Origin: Arctopsyche grandis
Lineage: Eukaryota; Arthropoda; Insecta; Trichoptera; Hydropsychidae
Reading direction: 5' to 3'
Length of the DNA: 64,000 bases
Assembly (NCBI RefSeq): GCF_051622035.1
Contig: NC_135359.1
Location: 16,863,501 to 16,927,500 of the forward strand
Below the pieces are notes generated by a model, which saw only the letters and a list, made by a program, of their open reading frames with translations, searched no databases and had not been told where the DNA came from. The translations under genes were made by a program, and so were the position numbers. Below, piece by piece: positions 39,784-53,111 of the stretch. Positions within the stretch are counted from its first letter, which is position 1. Each line of letters begins with the position of its first letter.

Positions 39784-41200
39784 TAAAAAAAAAAAATATT
39801 GGAATTTAAAAAACATATACCGATGGAATAAATACGTTTAGATAAAAAAAATATTGAGATAGAAAACCAATCCTTATAAACGTGGTGAAGTGAAAAATTT
39901 GCGAAATAAGCTCATTACATCATGGATAAAAAATGTTTTAAAAAAATGTATATTTTTGCTTTTTAAAATTCACTAGATAATCAAATAAAATAATTTTAAA
40001 GCATTGAAAAATCGCAATCAATAGGAAGAACATCTGAATATTGATTCCAGAACTTACTTTTGGCATCGCAATATTAGATTTTGAGTTAAAGACTATAAAA
40101 GCCGGAACACTGTAAAAAGTGCGCGATATTTTTAAACGGTCACATATCATAAACAGTTCAAAAAGAAACCAACAAAAATCATTATCGTATTCGAATTTAG
40201 TGGGTCAAACTAAGTAAATATTGATTAGTTCTGATGATTTTTGTTGTTGCTCAGGGTAATCAATACAGGTTTGATAAAATTTATGAATTGCATATTTAAA
40301 CATTTCTGTGTTAATATTTTTGGCGATAGTCGATATTACAAAATAAAGGACAGAAGGGCAATTTTACAAAATAAAGGACAGAGCAGTGAAATGAAGGACT
40401 GTCCTCTTCAATAAAGGACGTATGGTCAGCGTAACTATGGGGGGACGGGGGGTGGATTGTACTTTAAAAAGTCAGAAGAAAAAAAATAGCACGTAAGTCA
40501 GAGTGTTACTCACGTGGGTTGGATTATTTTTACAAAACAAGAATATGTTGAAATTATTATGAATTTAAAATATTCTGGGAAGTGCTGTTTAAACCGTTTC
40601 TTTATTTGCCCTTTAACTCGAGATATACATACATACATACATATGTACTTATAATACTGCATGGCATTTTCCATAGGTTTCGTTCGTAGGCTGTTTGGTG
40701 TTTTAACACAAATTCTTCCAGTTGTTTTATTTATAGAGCATACCGTGACATATTAATTAATGACTCAATTTTATTATGGTGTAATTTTTGGTTCAAACTT
40801 AAAATTATGTCAATTGGTAATGAAACTAATCGAATGCCGCAGTTTTTAAATGGGATAATTGGGTGGAATGAGTGAATTGTGAAACACTGGAACTGACACT
40901 CGAAGCTTTATTGTTGTTATGAACTTGTTTACATTTTTAACCTCAGGTTAACAATCTCGTTTACATATCGGCAAACCCTATTATTTGCATCTAAAGAATT
41001 ATTAAACATCCTATGTTTGGATGACGACGTATGGAAAAGTACATAATGTAAACGTCAATGAAGGAGTTTGAGGTTAAATGATGGCGTTGCTAGGGGTGGT
41101 GGTTTCAATTATTAATATTTGTTAATTGTTATGAATTACGAGAGGAAGCGCCAAAAGAGAAGCTAAGTTCACACGTTGTTTCTGGATTGTGTCTCCGTTC
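39784..41200. other. Intergenic DNA with small direct repeat
   Basis: No gene is recognised. TTTTACAAAATAAAGGACAG occurs twice, about 26 bp apart, near 40336-40381, and AAAGGAC recurs up to 40429; it looks like an eroded transposon end. Confidence 0.4.
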
Positions 41201-42789
41201 TGACTGAATCAGTTGACCTTCTTACCTTTAGGTACATACGCTGATTTCTCAGGAATTCGAACAAAAGCCAATTATGGCTCATATTTGATGATGAAGGATT
41301 TTGATGATGCACCTATACATATATTTCATGTATGTATAGCTGCACCAGACGGATTTCGCGGTAGCTGTATAAATACAGAAAGCTGTACATATATATACAA
41401 AAATTACAATGAGGCGTGTAGCCGCTCGGGATCCGTTATACAACGAATATGTCGAATTAGCGTTTTTCAATTTGAGCAATTTGGTGTCATCGCAAAAATG
41501 GTGTCACCCGGTTCAGACCGCACTCCCCGCACGGGCATAGCGACGCTACTGTAACTTTTAGAGTTTGCCTACTGTCAAGATGACTCGAATGAAATATATA
41601 TAGTTTTACTAAAATGAGGATGAGGATGATGAAGGATCTGTAACCATATTATATTAATTTTCTCATCGTATAAAATACTTAAGATATTTAAAAAAATATG
41701 AATCGTTTACAATTTTTTTTAATTACCAGCACGCACTTAGTGATTAAAGCATTTTGTATGAATAGTATAATTTCAATTTCAATTTCTATCAATAAAATTT
41801 ACGTCGGCAGTCATTGGAGAACATACATATTTTTATTGGATCATGCTTAATACCGAGATGACACGACACAAGTAAAGTCAGACCGAGTCACTCGGATGTT
41901 ACTCGTTATGTGGCAACGTCCGATTGACTAAATTAGCAAACTCGGTTTGAGTGCACTCGTATTATCAAGCTCTTAGTCACAATTGAAGATTTTTTGTACA
42001 ATTAAAATCTAATGAAAATTTCAAACTTTTTTAGTTATTTTTCTACGATTGATTTATAATATTTTAATTAATCATTTTCATGCGACATTCGCGTTCGACA
42101 TTCGATTCAGTACAGCATAAAATAGTAATATAGATCGAACCGATTCGCTGATTCGTAATTGATTCCGAATGGGACCAATTGACTATAAAAATGTAGCTTG
42201 TGTGTGTGTGTGGTTTTCCTCTGAATTATTCACTGATGACATACTCATTTTTCGTTGCTATGAGTGATCAATTTATTTTCATGAATTAGTGTAGTCCATT
42301 GAAGATATGATACAGAGCTTTGGGTTACATAATGAACCACTCATATGTAGATTGATCTATCATACGTACACGGTTTTTATCTTCATTAACGGACGAATTA
42401 GGAAATTAAATTTTGGGTTATGGTGGGTGTGGAAATTAATATTTTAAATACATATATTTAACAGTCGATAAACATAAAAAAACACACCTAAAAGTCACAC
42501 CTACCAATCACAATAATGAATTTATATTTGAAACTTTGCGATGCACCTTGCGTTTCACTTTTTCGGTTCGCGTGCGTTACTTTCACTTCCCCTATATCAT
42601 ACTTACATACCAATACAAGATGCGAATAATAAATAGCAAATTGACAATTGCGTAATCATGCAAATCTTTTTGGAACTCGGCACTTTCATGCTTCAATTCA
42701 GACACGTGTGTACATCAACTGAGCCGCGATTCTCAAACTTTTTTTCCCAAAAATCCAATTGGATCAAGGAAAAATTCATTATATTATAC

Positions 42790-43440
42790 TATCACACTCA
42801 AAGAAGTGTGGAATGCTGTATGCTCGACATAGCGAGGACAGATATAAAAGGGTATGGGTCAGAAGAATGCAGTAGTGTAGTGCCAAATAAAAAAGAACCA
42901 GGTCGGTGTTTAATTTTTATGACCCCCAATAGGATAGGTCCAACTCTCAGGATGGTGACCCAAACTCGACCATGTCGTAGAGCCCCTACAACATGATTAA
43001 TTTATTTGATAATTTTGTCCAAAAAAAAGATAAAAACAATGAAAAGTCGTGTATTTTAATCAAATTGATATTCTAGTCGAATTCACTGAATACATTTTTC
43101 TTTTGAATCTACCTAATTTTCCGTGATTTCTAGGAACGAAAAAAAATGCTTGGTAGTAGGGTTGCACATGTGTTTCAGCCACCCCTCCCTAAAAAAAAAT
43201 CCTGGCTACGATAGTGGGAGAGTATAGTCACAGCTAGAAGAATGGACGAAAGGTGAACAAAAAATTGCTGAAATAGCACCTGAGAGAATATAAAAGGGTG
43301 AAAGGAAAATATGTGGATGAAATTAGAAAAATGTGTGGGGTGAGTTAAATGAGAGTTGCGCAAAACAGAAACGTATGGAAGCGTGTTGGAGAGGCCTTCA
43401 TCCAGAAGTGGATGGTGAATGGCTGTAAATGATGATGATG
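42790..43440 (+). mobile_element. RTE-like LINE 3' fragments
   Basis: Two collinear pieces, 42795-42860 (RSVECCMLDIARTD) and about 43215-43440, match the 3' region of the LINE copies at 9147 and 48105. The second ends GGATGGTGAATGGCTG then ATGATGATG. Frameshifted and partly deleted. Confidence 0.7.
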
Positions 43441-43499
43441 GTATTATTCTATCCACCTGCTCTTACTAGTGGGCCGCATACAAAGTTTTTGAAAACGCT

Positions 43500-45480
43500 T
43501 TCATATGTACGAAATTCTATGCAACGTATATAGAATTATGTGTGTACATAAATATACTAATATTAAAATAAAAAAAAAATATATGTACTGAAGCCGACTT
43601 GTAATGAACAATACTGAATGATGCAATACGGAGATTGCCCAATTTTTAGGCGGTGATTTTATTCTGCTCTTGCACAACTGCCATGCAACCAATTCTAACT
43701 ATGGGAGCTCCCATAAGGCACCGTTTTCTTATAAATTAAAAATGTATGTCCATATTTTGCAACGGTGATGAATTATTTCTCAAATAAAACATTCTTATTC
43801 TAAAAACCTTGGCTTTAACGTCAACAATAGACTCACGTCAAAAATACAACCTGCTCATTGTGTGGACATGAATCAAGTGCGACTTGGTCGTTGGAATAAT
43901 AGAGAAGTGTGTCAGGTAGGAAATGACACGAAAAAGATCGTGATTAATAACGACAGTGTTACAAAAAAGTTGCGGTTTACCTGGATGTATAAGAACACCT
44001 CTTCAGTCATAGAGTGGTTATTAAAATTCCTACAAAACAAATTCGTATATAATGATCAATCATTATATCTAAAAAAAATGTCAAATGAAGTAAACAGTTT
44101 TCTGACAATGGCGCCAACGATTTTCAAGATTTGATGGTAGGTCTCAATCGTGGAATGTAATGCTGTTCAGTGGAAAAAAATATCTGAAATGTTGGTGAGT
44201 GGATAGGACTATCGAGTTTTACTGCTGTAGTATCATTTGGATCCAATCGTTAGCCTAAATTCGCTGCTTGAACTCCGAAACACCATAGCGGGGAACCCGT
44301 CAGTGCGGAACGATGCTTATCGTGAAAAATGTGGACATTGTGGTAACGGGCATACGCCATTAACATATAGGAATTTAACAAAAAAAAAAGAAAACAATGC
44401 CAGACCCAGAGTGATATTTGGAATCGATGGAATCGTCAGTGAATTTCAGTAGTTTTCAGCCTGTGTACTTATTTTAAGCATTTCCTCAATTTGTCGTGCA
44501 TAGGTAATGTTCTTTTGCTCCGAATGCAGATTTTATGATTTTACCGCTTTCCTCGTTTTACATAACGTACGCGTCATTTTGTATGTTTACCTATAATTAG
44601 CAGTAACCGATCTGTTGGCGAAATTGATACCGCTTAGGTACACCGTTTGTTTCGTATGGCGAAAATAATGTTTCCGCTGTATCCAACGAAATTAACGAGT
44701 ATGAAGGAAAATAAAAAAAACACACATCAGTAACGTGCCGTAATTTTTTTTAAACAGGGGACTTGCTATAGACAAAAAAATATTTTTCTAATTTTTGAAT
44801 TATAACAATTTGTCTTGAAGTGACGAGTATAATTTTTAATTTTTGTGCTAACAGAAATATTCTAAGTAGCCTACATTTCTTAACAACATCTTGTTTTTCT
44901 TCAAAACTCAATCTTCTGAATGATTTGTCGAACAATCGATCGATAATGCAACACTCCAAACCTTAAGTATTTATTTCCGAGCGCTCCGTACTGATTTGCT
45001 CTGAGGGAATCGTTTCGTGAACCGAGTCCCTGGCCATATTTGTACTCTAGAAGTTCTGTGTAAATATGTGTTATTTTACCCATAGTCCAACATGATATAT
45101 GATGGACACAAATCCTAATATTTCTAGTGAAAATTCCATAAATGCTTGAAGAGACGAGTACATTTAAAAATGTTTTGTCTTCGACAGACTGCCTATACAT
45201 AACTATTCCCCCGTACAGGGAACATAATTAAGTGAGTCCGTGCAAGCGAACGACGCCGCGGACCATCCCATAACAATCCACTACCTTCCCTCAGGTAGGG
45301 CCGATTCCGGTTTCTGAACTTCGTTAATCCGGGTGAACAATATCAATATGGACAACTATTTGAATTTATTGTAATCGAATTATTAATGTTTTTAAAATTT
45401 GGGTAAAAGATTTTAGGGGAATAGCCTAGTCCCTCTGGTACATTGACGGCACGTTACTGATACCTGTTCAAGTGCATTCA
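43500..45480. other. Unassigned intergenic DNA
   Basis: No gene is recognised. Minus-strand frames at 44750-45200 contain LSFEEKQDVVKKCR, faintly like a BEL/Pao gag segment, but it is broken and I do not assign it. Confidence 0.35.
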
Positions 45481-45544
45481 TACATATGTATATACATGGC
45501 TATACAATTCTGTTCAGAGGAATCTCGCACACGTTACTAAAATA

Positions 45545-45705
45545 TCGATCATGGAACATCTGGCACCCGGTAATTCCATCCATCGAAAGTTACCCACGCA
45601 AACTATCATACCAACGAGAATTTGAGTGCCAGATATTCCGTATTCGCGATTTTGGTGGCAACGATTGTAGTGTGCGCGATCGCAATGTGCGAAATAGTCC
45701 GTTTA
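45545..45705 (-). mobile_element. 185-bp interspersed repeat, copy 5
   Basis: In reverse orientation it shares CGGACTATTTCGCACATTGC, CGATCGCGCACAC and AAATCGCGAATACGGAATAT with the copies at 24461-28035. The right end is shortened. Confidence 0.75.
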
Positions 45706-46254
45706 GTATATATCAGCTACTCTACATACTTAATTCGATTTTAATTTAATTTATTTTTCATATATTATTTGACAACCCTAATGTGTATGTACATATTGGT
45801 GAATCATTGCATTATGAGATCACGCTGCCGCCTCGTTGCGTAGACGTGTAAATTTCGTGCTATGATCAAGGGCGTTGTATCAATTATGCTCAAAATAAAC
45901 ACTTATTAGACTCTAAAATTAAAATTAAAACGTCATATCTCAAAGATAACCCAAAATAAATCTAAGCATATTCGGAAAATTCTTGGCTTAAATTGTTTTT
46001 TTTTTTTTTTTTAATAATAGTGTATAACCTATTTAGAATTTAAAAATAATTAAAGAATAAATTCAGCAATTCTACACGTCATTAATTTTTATTGAGCTAT
46101 AAAAAATATCACTCGAATTAACATCGTTTATACACATAAAGTAAAAATAAACAATGTAAACCTTTGCAATGATGATTGCTAGCTTACACGGCCTAGTTTA
46201 TTATGATGTTATTATTAAAATTTCACTGCATCTTACAATGAAAGCTGAAATGTA

Positions 46255-46940
46255 ATATATAATTTCGAAAGAGACTTTGTATATAAATATGTATGTATGT
46301 ATATATGTAACCTTCGTTCGTAGACGACACATCCGATTTTTTTTTTTTTGATTCATAAGCGCCGATTCGATTTTTTTCGATTCAAAGAATTCGAAGTCCC
46401 CGGGGGTGAAGACGCCGGGGGTGCAGCCGCCGAGAGCGAAGCCCTAGAGGACGAAGGCTCCGGGGGCGCAGGCACCGGATTCTGGTATACATATAATTTC
46501 GAAAGAGACGGTATATATGTTTGTTTCTTCGTGTTATTATATAATATTAATGATAGACCCAATAAATATCAACTCTGCGGTAGCGGGTTTGAGTTCGAAA
46601 ACCTACACAGGGCAAAACATTTTTCTCTGGTTTTTATATCTCAAGTGTTGGGCCCGTTGATTTCAACGGGTGGTTTCGAAAAGGAATTGAAACTCGAATA
46701 AAAATAAAGTTAAAGATATTGAATCGACTGGTTTCGGGAAGAGATTGATGCACGAATTGATTACGTGGATTTTGTGGATCGCCGACGCCCCGACGTCTTT
46801 GCCCCTAGAGCCCCCGATGCCTTGGGCACCCCGGGGCCTACGCCCCCGGCGCCTCCGACGCCCAGGGGCCTTCGCCCCAGTGCTCCGGATGCCTCCGGCG
46901 CCCGAAGCACAAAAATGAAAAACAAAACAAATACTATTAG
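46255..46940. mobile_element. Composite Helitron-related block with GC-rich repeats
   Basis: Plus-strand Helitron 5' ends (TATAATTTCGAAAGAGAC) occur at 46255 and 46490. A minus-strand Helitron 3' hairpin (CCCGTTGATTTCAACGGG on plus) is at about 46648. Between and beyond them lie degenerate GC-rich tandem units of about 15-18 bp resembling CCGGGGGCGAAGGC, at 46396-46480 (plus sense) and 46780-46910 (opposite sense). Confidence 0.55.
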
Positions 46941-47109
46941 TCAAAAATAAGAGGAGAATAATTGGGAATTTCTTATATCAATAGTCAGCACCAATATATA
47001 TGTAATATAAGAACCAGCCGTGAATATAAGACGTCCCTGTGAGGCCCAAATGGAAGAGAGAAGATCAAAATTCACTCATACGTCACATCCAATTATGAAA
47101 ATAATGATG

Positions 47110-47340
47110 AGCGCAGGTTACCAGACAAATAGCTTAAAATAACCTCTAAGCTTACTGAGGTGGAAAATATCACATACAGGCACGACAGCAACGATTTCAT
47201 TAAGAAGTCGAATAGCTCTTGGAATAGGAGCCGTCAGATAAAGGACTGTGCGGGTAGGAGGTGCAACCATCAGATGATGTCTACCATGGACATAATTATT
47301 AGGAACATAAATTCCCAACTGTTCCAGCTGCAACGAGTAT
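47110..47340 (-). mobile_element. Jockey-like LINE C-terminal fragment
   Basis: The minus-strand frame includes LEQLGIYVPN, APPTRTVLYL and PIPRAIRLLNEI, resembling the C-terminal end of jockey/CR1-type ORF2 proteins. It is a short fragment. Confidence 0.45.
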
Positions 47341-48104
47341 GATATTTTAGTACCCTAAATAAATAGAACAAATCAATGTACGGTTTTTAAAGTATAATGA
47401 CCGTTTTTCGTGCCATTGTACAGACCCACGTGTCTTATCGTTCATTAAATTTTAAAATGCAACCGCTATCGTTATTCCGTGCAAGCTCACCATAAATCGA
47501 TCGCAACCAAATCAAAAGCGCACTTCTTTAGCTTTTGTTGTTGAAATTAGAAAAAATAAAAGAAGAAATGACGTCTTCGAAATGCACACGTGTTAGGCGA
47601 CAGTTTCACTAATGCGAGGTGTAAAGATCGCGTGTGATAAGAACAGACGGCCAGAAAATACCATTAATTTACATTTGGAAAAGTGACTGTTCCACTCCTT
47701 TTTATTTTGCTCTGTATTTTGAATACATTTCTGTTACTAATGTAAATAAACTATTTGAGACACTCCTTTTATAATAAATCATGTTTGTAATCGGAACAAA
47801 CTGAAACGTTGCTCCGTTTCGTCAAACCCTGGATACTACAAAAAGTTCCAACTCGTGAAATCAACGGAATAATGACTACTATTACTAATTTCACAACTTT
47901 TAGGATCCTGAATTTCACATTTACACTCACAAATAGATGTTTAATGACACGCAGTAATGGTTTGAGTCCTTTTTAACATATGGTTTTCAGTTTTTGATCT
48001 GATAGAGAGAAATAAATGCCCACGGATGCGGATGTTTGTCGGCAGGCGAGTTTTTACAAATATTTTTTATAAGGGTGGTATTTTTACCGATATCTTTATC
48101 TTTA

Positions 48105-48550
48105 CGGTAAAGCTAAGATGCTGCACAAATTACAATGCATTCAAAGAAGTATGGAACGCTGTATGCTTGACATAACGAGGAAATACAGGAAGTGGAATAC
48201 GTGGGTGAGAAGTATAATAAGGGTATTATAGTCGATATAGTGGATATAGATCCACTATAGTCGATATAGTGGATCGAGTGAAGAGATTGTAGTGACAATC
48301 GGCGGGCAACGTGGCTCAAAGAATAAACGAAAGGTTAAAAGAAAAATAAGTGCTAGAATGGTACCCAAGAGAATGGAAAAGGGTTAAAGATAGACCGTAG
48401 GGAAGATGGGTGGACGAAATTAGGAAGATGTGTGGGGTGAGATATGTACATACATATGTAGATGAGAGTTGCGCAAAACAGAGATGAGTTGAAGCGTATT
48501 GGAAAGGCCTTCATCCAGCAGTGGATGGTGAATGGCTGTAGATGATGATT
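48105..48550 (+). mobile_element. RTE-like LINE 3' fragment with inserted palindrome
   Basis: From GCATTCAAAGAAGTATGGAA to GGATGGTGAATGGCTG then GATGATGAT, it matches the copies at 9147 and 42790. An imperfect repeat of TAGTCGATATAGTGGAT with a GATCCACTA partner at about 48228-48276 interrupts it. Confidence 0.75.
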
Positions 48551-48603
48551 TACGTTTTATTATTTTTTAAATAAGGTTTTTACTTTTTAAAATTATCTGT
48601 CAT

Positions 48604-49084
48604 CTAATATTTAATTTCAAAAGAGACTTTGTAAGGTTTGTTGTTTATTGCGTTTGATGCGAAACTTTGATTTATTTATCGAAAAAAAAAAATCAAAGTT
48701 TCTATGACGACGACATCCATATCGTTGTCGAATATTTTTTTTTTTTTCGATTCAAATAAATTTAATATAAAAACAAATGAATGTTTACTATTAGATTATT
48801 TTGCCATGTTTAAGCTGTTTATATTACAAATACCAATTCGTATATAATAATCTAATATATAATTTCGAAAGAGACTTTGTATGTATGTAAGTATGTATGT
48901 ATCTTTGGTTGGGAACTTCGTAAACAAAACAAAGTTTCTACGACGACAATTCAATTGGTTGAACATTATTTTTTTTCGATTCAAATAAATTTAATAAAAA
49001 ACAAATGAATATTTACTATTAGATTCGCCATGTTTACGCTGTTTATATTACAAATACTGAGCGAAGCCGGGTAAAACAACTTGT
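48604..49084 (+). mobile_element. Two tandem short Helitrons
   Basis: Copy 1 (48604-48845) starts CTAATATTTAATTTCAAAAG. Copy 2 (48851-49084) starts TCTAATATATAATTTCGAAA after A and ends GAGCGAAGCCGGGTAAAAC. Both share the AAACAAATGAATATTTACT-type block with the family at 29600. They lie head to tail a few bases apart. Confidence 0.7.
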
Positions 49085-50496
49085 AATATATAAAGGGCAG
49101 CAAACATAATTTTACCCGGGGCGACGAATAAGCTGAATCCAGTTATTTTTCAGCAGACTTGTCTGCCAACAGATAAGATGTTCCAGGAAAGGTTTTCTGA
49201 AACATCACTGAGAGATTTGCCCTTTACATATGAACGAAAGATGCTTCTAGAGACAGCACTATTTACAAAGCTAGGTGTGTGCCATGCAAAGTTATATGGC
49301 CATACAATCAATAGGTGTAATAATAATCAAAACCTTAATAGCCTGGCCATATAATCGAATGTGACAATCGCTCATAGCTTTGAAAGATATATGTAATACT
49401 CATTCAAAGCGAATCGTAAAGATATCACAATTCGACCGGTAGTGTTTACATTGAAAAGCAGAATAGTATTGATTTTTTCGTTCGCATTTATACATTTTTT
49501 TTACGATAATGATGTTTTCGGTATGGTCGGGTGATGATTCAACGATACAACAATGGGCTACGAGCACCGTAGCTACACAGCTGTAGCTACGATCGAATGT
49601 TTGAATGGTCACTACTTGACGTGGGTGTGACCGGTCATAAAATCGAAAAGAGTTCATATATGAAAGTATACATAGGTGTATTATGTATCGATCGATCAGT
49701 TTTATTGTTCAAACATGCATCACATGTTTACGGTGCATAGGCGTAAACATTATGGAATTAAAAGTGTACCTGTACGTATGTATGTATGTAATATGGGTTA
49801 CGAATCGGCCGTGCTGAAAGATTAAAATTGTAATCCATTATATTTACTGACACGTCAAATCTTACCTACTAGAATTAGTGCAAATGTCGTAATGCTAATC
49901 GAGTTTGTATGGAACAATTTGATGACGGTTTTGTGACATTCTCACCTATTAAAAAATACAATAATAAGAATGACATAATGCGCGATCAATACATGTCGGT
50001 CTGAAGACAAATGACACATCGCAATAGTGATTTCACCTTTTTATAGTATTTCTTACAAATTATAAAATGATTTAAAGGAGAATATAATATATCCAGGACA
50101 AATGGTATTTATATAGAATACATACACATGACTAACTGCAAGAAAAAGATTTTAAGATGCTCTAAGATTTTAAGATTTTATTTATTTATTTTATTTAAAC
50201 GGTAAATAATCTCTCGTAAAAACCGATAAATTAAATTTTTTACGTGGATTAGATATTTGTATGTGGCTACTATTCTCAAAAAAGTTATCTTTCACACTTA
50301 AAAGTCCATTCGTAATAATTAATAATCATAATTGAACCAACCGCCTGCTTGCATTTATTACGACTTGGTTGGTCTGTGTTGCCACTCTTAAGCATGCATC
50401 AGTGTAGCCACTCTTACGAATACATCAGTGGTGCTACGAAAGAACGACAAATTGATGGAAGGCTTGCTACTCGCAACAACTTATTACAATGAGTTA
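49085..50496. other. Unassigned intergenic DNA
   Basis: No gene is recognised. Less AT-rich around 49090-49300 and 49560-49640, without long ORFs. Confidence 0.4.
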
Positions 50497-50500
50497 GTAT

Positions 50501-51901
50501 TGTTACGTACACCGCCGAGTAGTTGCAATCGGATTAGGCCAAGTAGCATCCCAGAGACTGTATGACCGTTATAATTGGTTTCAAGGATTATCTCTAGACT
50601 CTAAGTGCATGTACAGTCCCTGACCAGAATATTACGCCACCCCTCTCGAGATGCGTTTGGGTAAATTTGTCACGGTCGTAAATAACTCATTATGGGAACT
50701 TTTGGCCTCATTTTTTTGTGATCTTATCCTTAAATGCAACTCTATTCACTAGCAAAAAATATCGGTGGTAAATTGGGCCAGACAGCATCAACACTTCTCT
50801 CTGGATGATTGGAAACTGGTAATTTAATATGAAAAAAAATAATTATGAAATTAGACGAAATTTACAAAATCATTAATATGTGATTAATATTTGACCAAAC
50901 GAAGTCGTACTGTTGACGTAGATATTTCACGTTTTCGTCCTTTAATTGTTGTTGAATATTTTTTTTTTGTATTAAATCGATTCTTGGAAACAAGCCTGGC
51001 GATTTTTCGATCCACACGAGGGCCAAATTTTTTTTTAGTACCACTATTAGCTCGCCGACTGAGTGTGGGGTCGCAATCAGTCTCCAGATTTTGTTTTATT
51101 TTTCTAATAGACGCCCTACTAACACCCTCCATTGTCGCGATTTTGTTTTGAGAAAACTTTCCTGTATTTAATAATGATGTAATGCTTGCAATTTTTTCTT
51201 TAGAAAGATCTGATTTTCTACCCATCTAAAAAAATCCAATAAAAGTTTTACAAGCAATTTAAATCATAAAACAAAGTAAAATTTCGAGATATTAAATACC
51301 AACTTACCTTTGAAATATGATAAAGTTGCAGTAAAAGAGAAAAAAACACAGTGCTTTTCACAAAATAATGAATGATTTTAACGGAAACGCACGTCAATAT
51401 TGAACAAAATTCAGACGCAAACCGATTTCAAACATCTTTCTTTTGTTTTTGAAGACCTTTTGAGGGATAATCCACCGATATTTTTTGCTAGTGAATAGAG
51501 TTGCATTTAAGGATAAGATCACAAAAAAAATGAGGCCAAAAGTTCCCATAATGAGTTATTTACGACCGTGACAAATTTACCCAAACGCATCTCGAGAGGG
51601 GTGGCGTAATATTCTGGTCAGGGACTGTAGGCTAAATAATGGCCACCGAAGTGGCCGCTTTTTGGTCCCTTCGCAGAAGAGACCGATACTATGGGACTGG
51701 GTGTCGTGGGAATACATATCCGGGTACATGCCTAAACAATAGGGAAGTAACCGGATGCCTTGAGCGACCGACCCGCTATAAGGCGATATCAGGACATTCT
51801 GGACGGAACACTGCCAGTGCGTGTATCTCCTTAATCATCAATAAATGCTGTGACACGACTTTGGCCTTTTACTTGGATCCTCCACCCACCCCTACGCAAC
51901 A
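50501..51901 (+). mobile_element. Solo LTR split by a Tc1-like element
   Basis: The LTR begins TGTTACGTACACCGCCGAG at 50501 and ends CACCCCTACGCAACA at 51901. GTAT flanks both sides, a 4-bp target duplication as in many Ty3/gypsy elements. It matches in reverse complement the solo LTR at 55833-56186. Without the insertion at 50614-51627 it is about 385 bp. No internal retroviral genes remain. Confidence 0.8.
50614..51627 (-). mobile_element. Rearranged Tc1-like element with about 155-bp TIRs
   Basis: Terminal inverted repeats of about 155 bp start CAGTCCCTGACCAGAATATT on both ends, differ by a single T in a homopolymer, and are flanked by TA. The minus strand (51225-50884) keeps only the N-terminal DNA-binding part of a transposase (SLLNTGKFSQNKIATMEGVS). 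A plus-strand fragment at about 50776-50820 reads WARQHQHFSLDDWKLV, the beginning of the catalytic half, so the interior is deleted and partly inverted. It is non-autonomous, and the near-identical ends suggest a recent insertion. Confidence 0.88.
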
Positions 51902-52129
51902 GTATTACTACTGTACAAAGCTTCAAGACCTGTAATAAAATAGAAATATCATGAATTTACTATCTTGTATAACTCCTATTCATCCCGATCAAATTTTTAG
52001 TCATTTTAGACTATTAATACTGAAAATAAACAAATTCCACACGACCTGATCCACAATACGCCTTTGGAATGAGTGTTAATGCAATAATATGTAATTTATA
52101 TGTACTTAATTCGCGATAAAATAATATTC

Positions 52130-52205
52130 GGTAATTACCGCAAAATTTTTCAATTTCCCGGTAATTACCGATGGTGAAATTTTGATGAATTACCGGTAAT
52201 GCAAT
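52130..52205. repeat. Cluster of GGTAATTACC palindromes
   Basis: CGGTAATTACCG-type palindromes occur at about 52130, 52162 and (as ATTACCGGTAAT) 52190. Probably part of an eroded DNA transposon. Confidence 0.5.
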
Positions 52206-53111
52206 TCCTAGAATTACCTTATAGTTGACGTCGTAACATTTTATTGCTATATTCTAATTAGCAGAATATGGATACATAGGTACATAAATTAATGAAAGGA
52301 TAAATGAAATCACATTAAATACATACATATATTGACTGCCGATTTTATACACGGAGAAAAATTTATATATGCATCGTTGTTTAATTTTTCTTTGTCTTTG
52401 TCATTTCTGTGACCATTTTTAAGGTTTTGTGCATTAGTTTCGTACACGAAGGGAAGTTACCTCAATAACCCAATGACACTTGGGGTGGTATATGTACGTT
52501 TAATAATAGTAATGATTCAGATTCATCAATAATATTTGTATGAAATTGAATGTCTGTGAATGAATTATTGAATGTCTGTGAATGTATGTATGATTGTCTG
52601 AATAGACAACTATGATAATAACCGGAAATCTCCTAAAAAAATTGATTCAATTTTTATTTCTCCGAATGAAATGGTAGACGGTACGTATACAAGACATCGC
52701 GATCAACGTGAATAATTAATATTGATATGATTGATGAAAGGGTTGTGGTAAATAATGCCTCCGACGTTTATTTACCGGTGCGGGGCATCACGATTGATAT
52801 CTATATCGTTTAGGGGTGGTCAAGTCCGCCCCATACACCTTGGGGGGTGTCATTATGCAAATTGACGGGGCGATTCCTTTGTGTAAACGCTCGTTAAACG
52901 GAGTGTTCCGTTATATGAATTGAATGAAAATAAAATTGACACGTAGTGTGTGAAAATCGGATAATGTAATCAATTCGGACCGAGCGATTCACAATTTCAC
53001 GTAAATATAGGTTTATAGTTTTTCCTTACGAGACATAATGAAGGCCATTTGGTAGGCTTGGCTGATATAATGTGTAAATACAAAAAAATTCTCTTCAATC
53101 AATATAAATAA

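Noticed and set aside
44740-45290. Possible BEL/Pao gag relic on the minus strand
   Set aside because: Only one short stretch is suggestive, with stops around it and no LTRs found; not enough to annotate.
46348-46701. 117-codon Gly/Ala/Glu-rich ORF
   Set aside because: Runs through GC-rich tandem units and Helitron ends; no gene structure.
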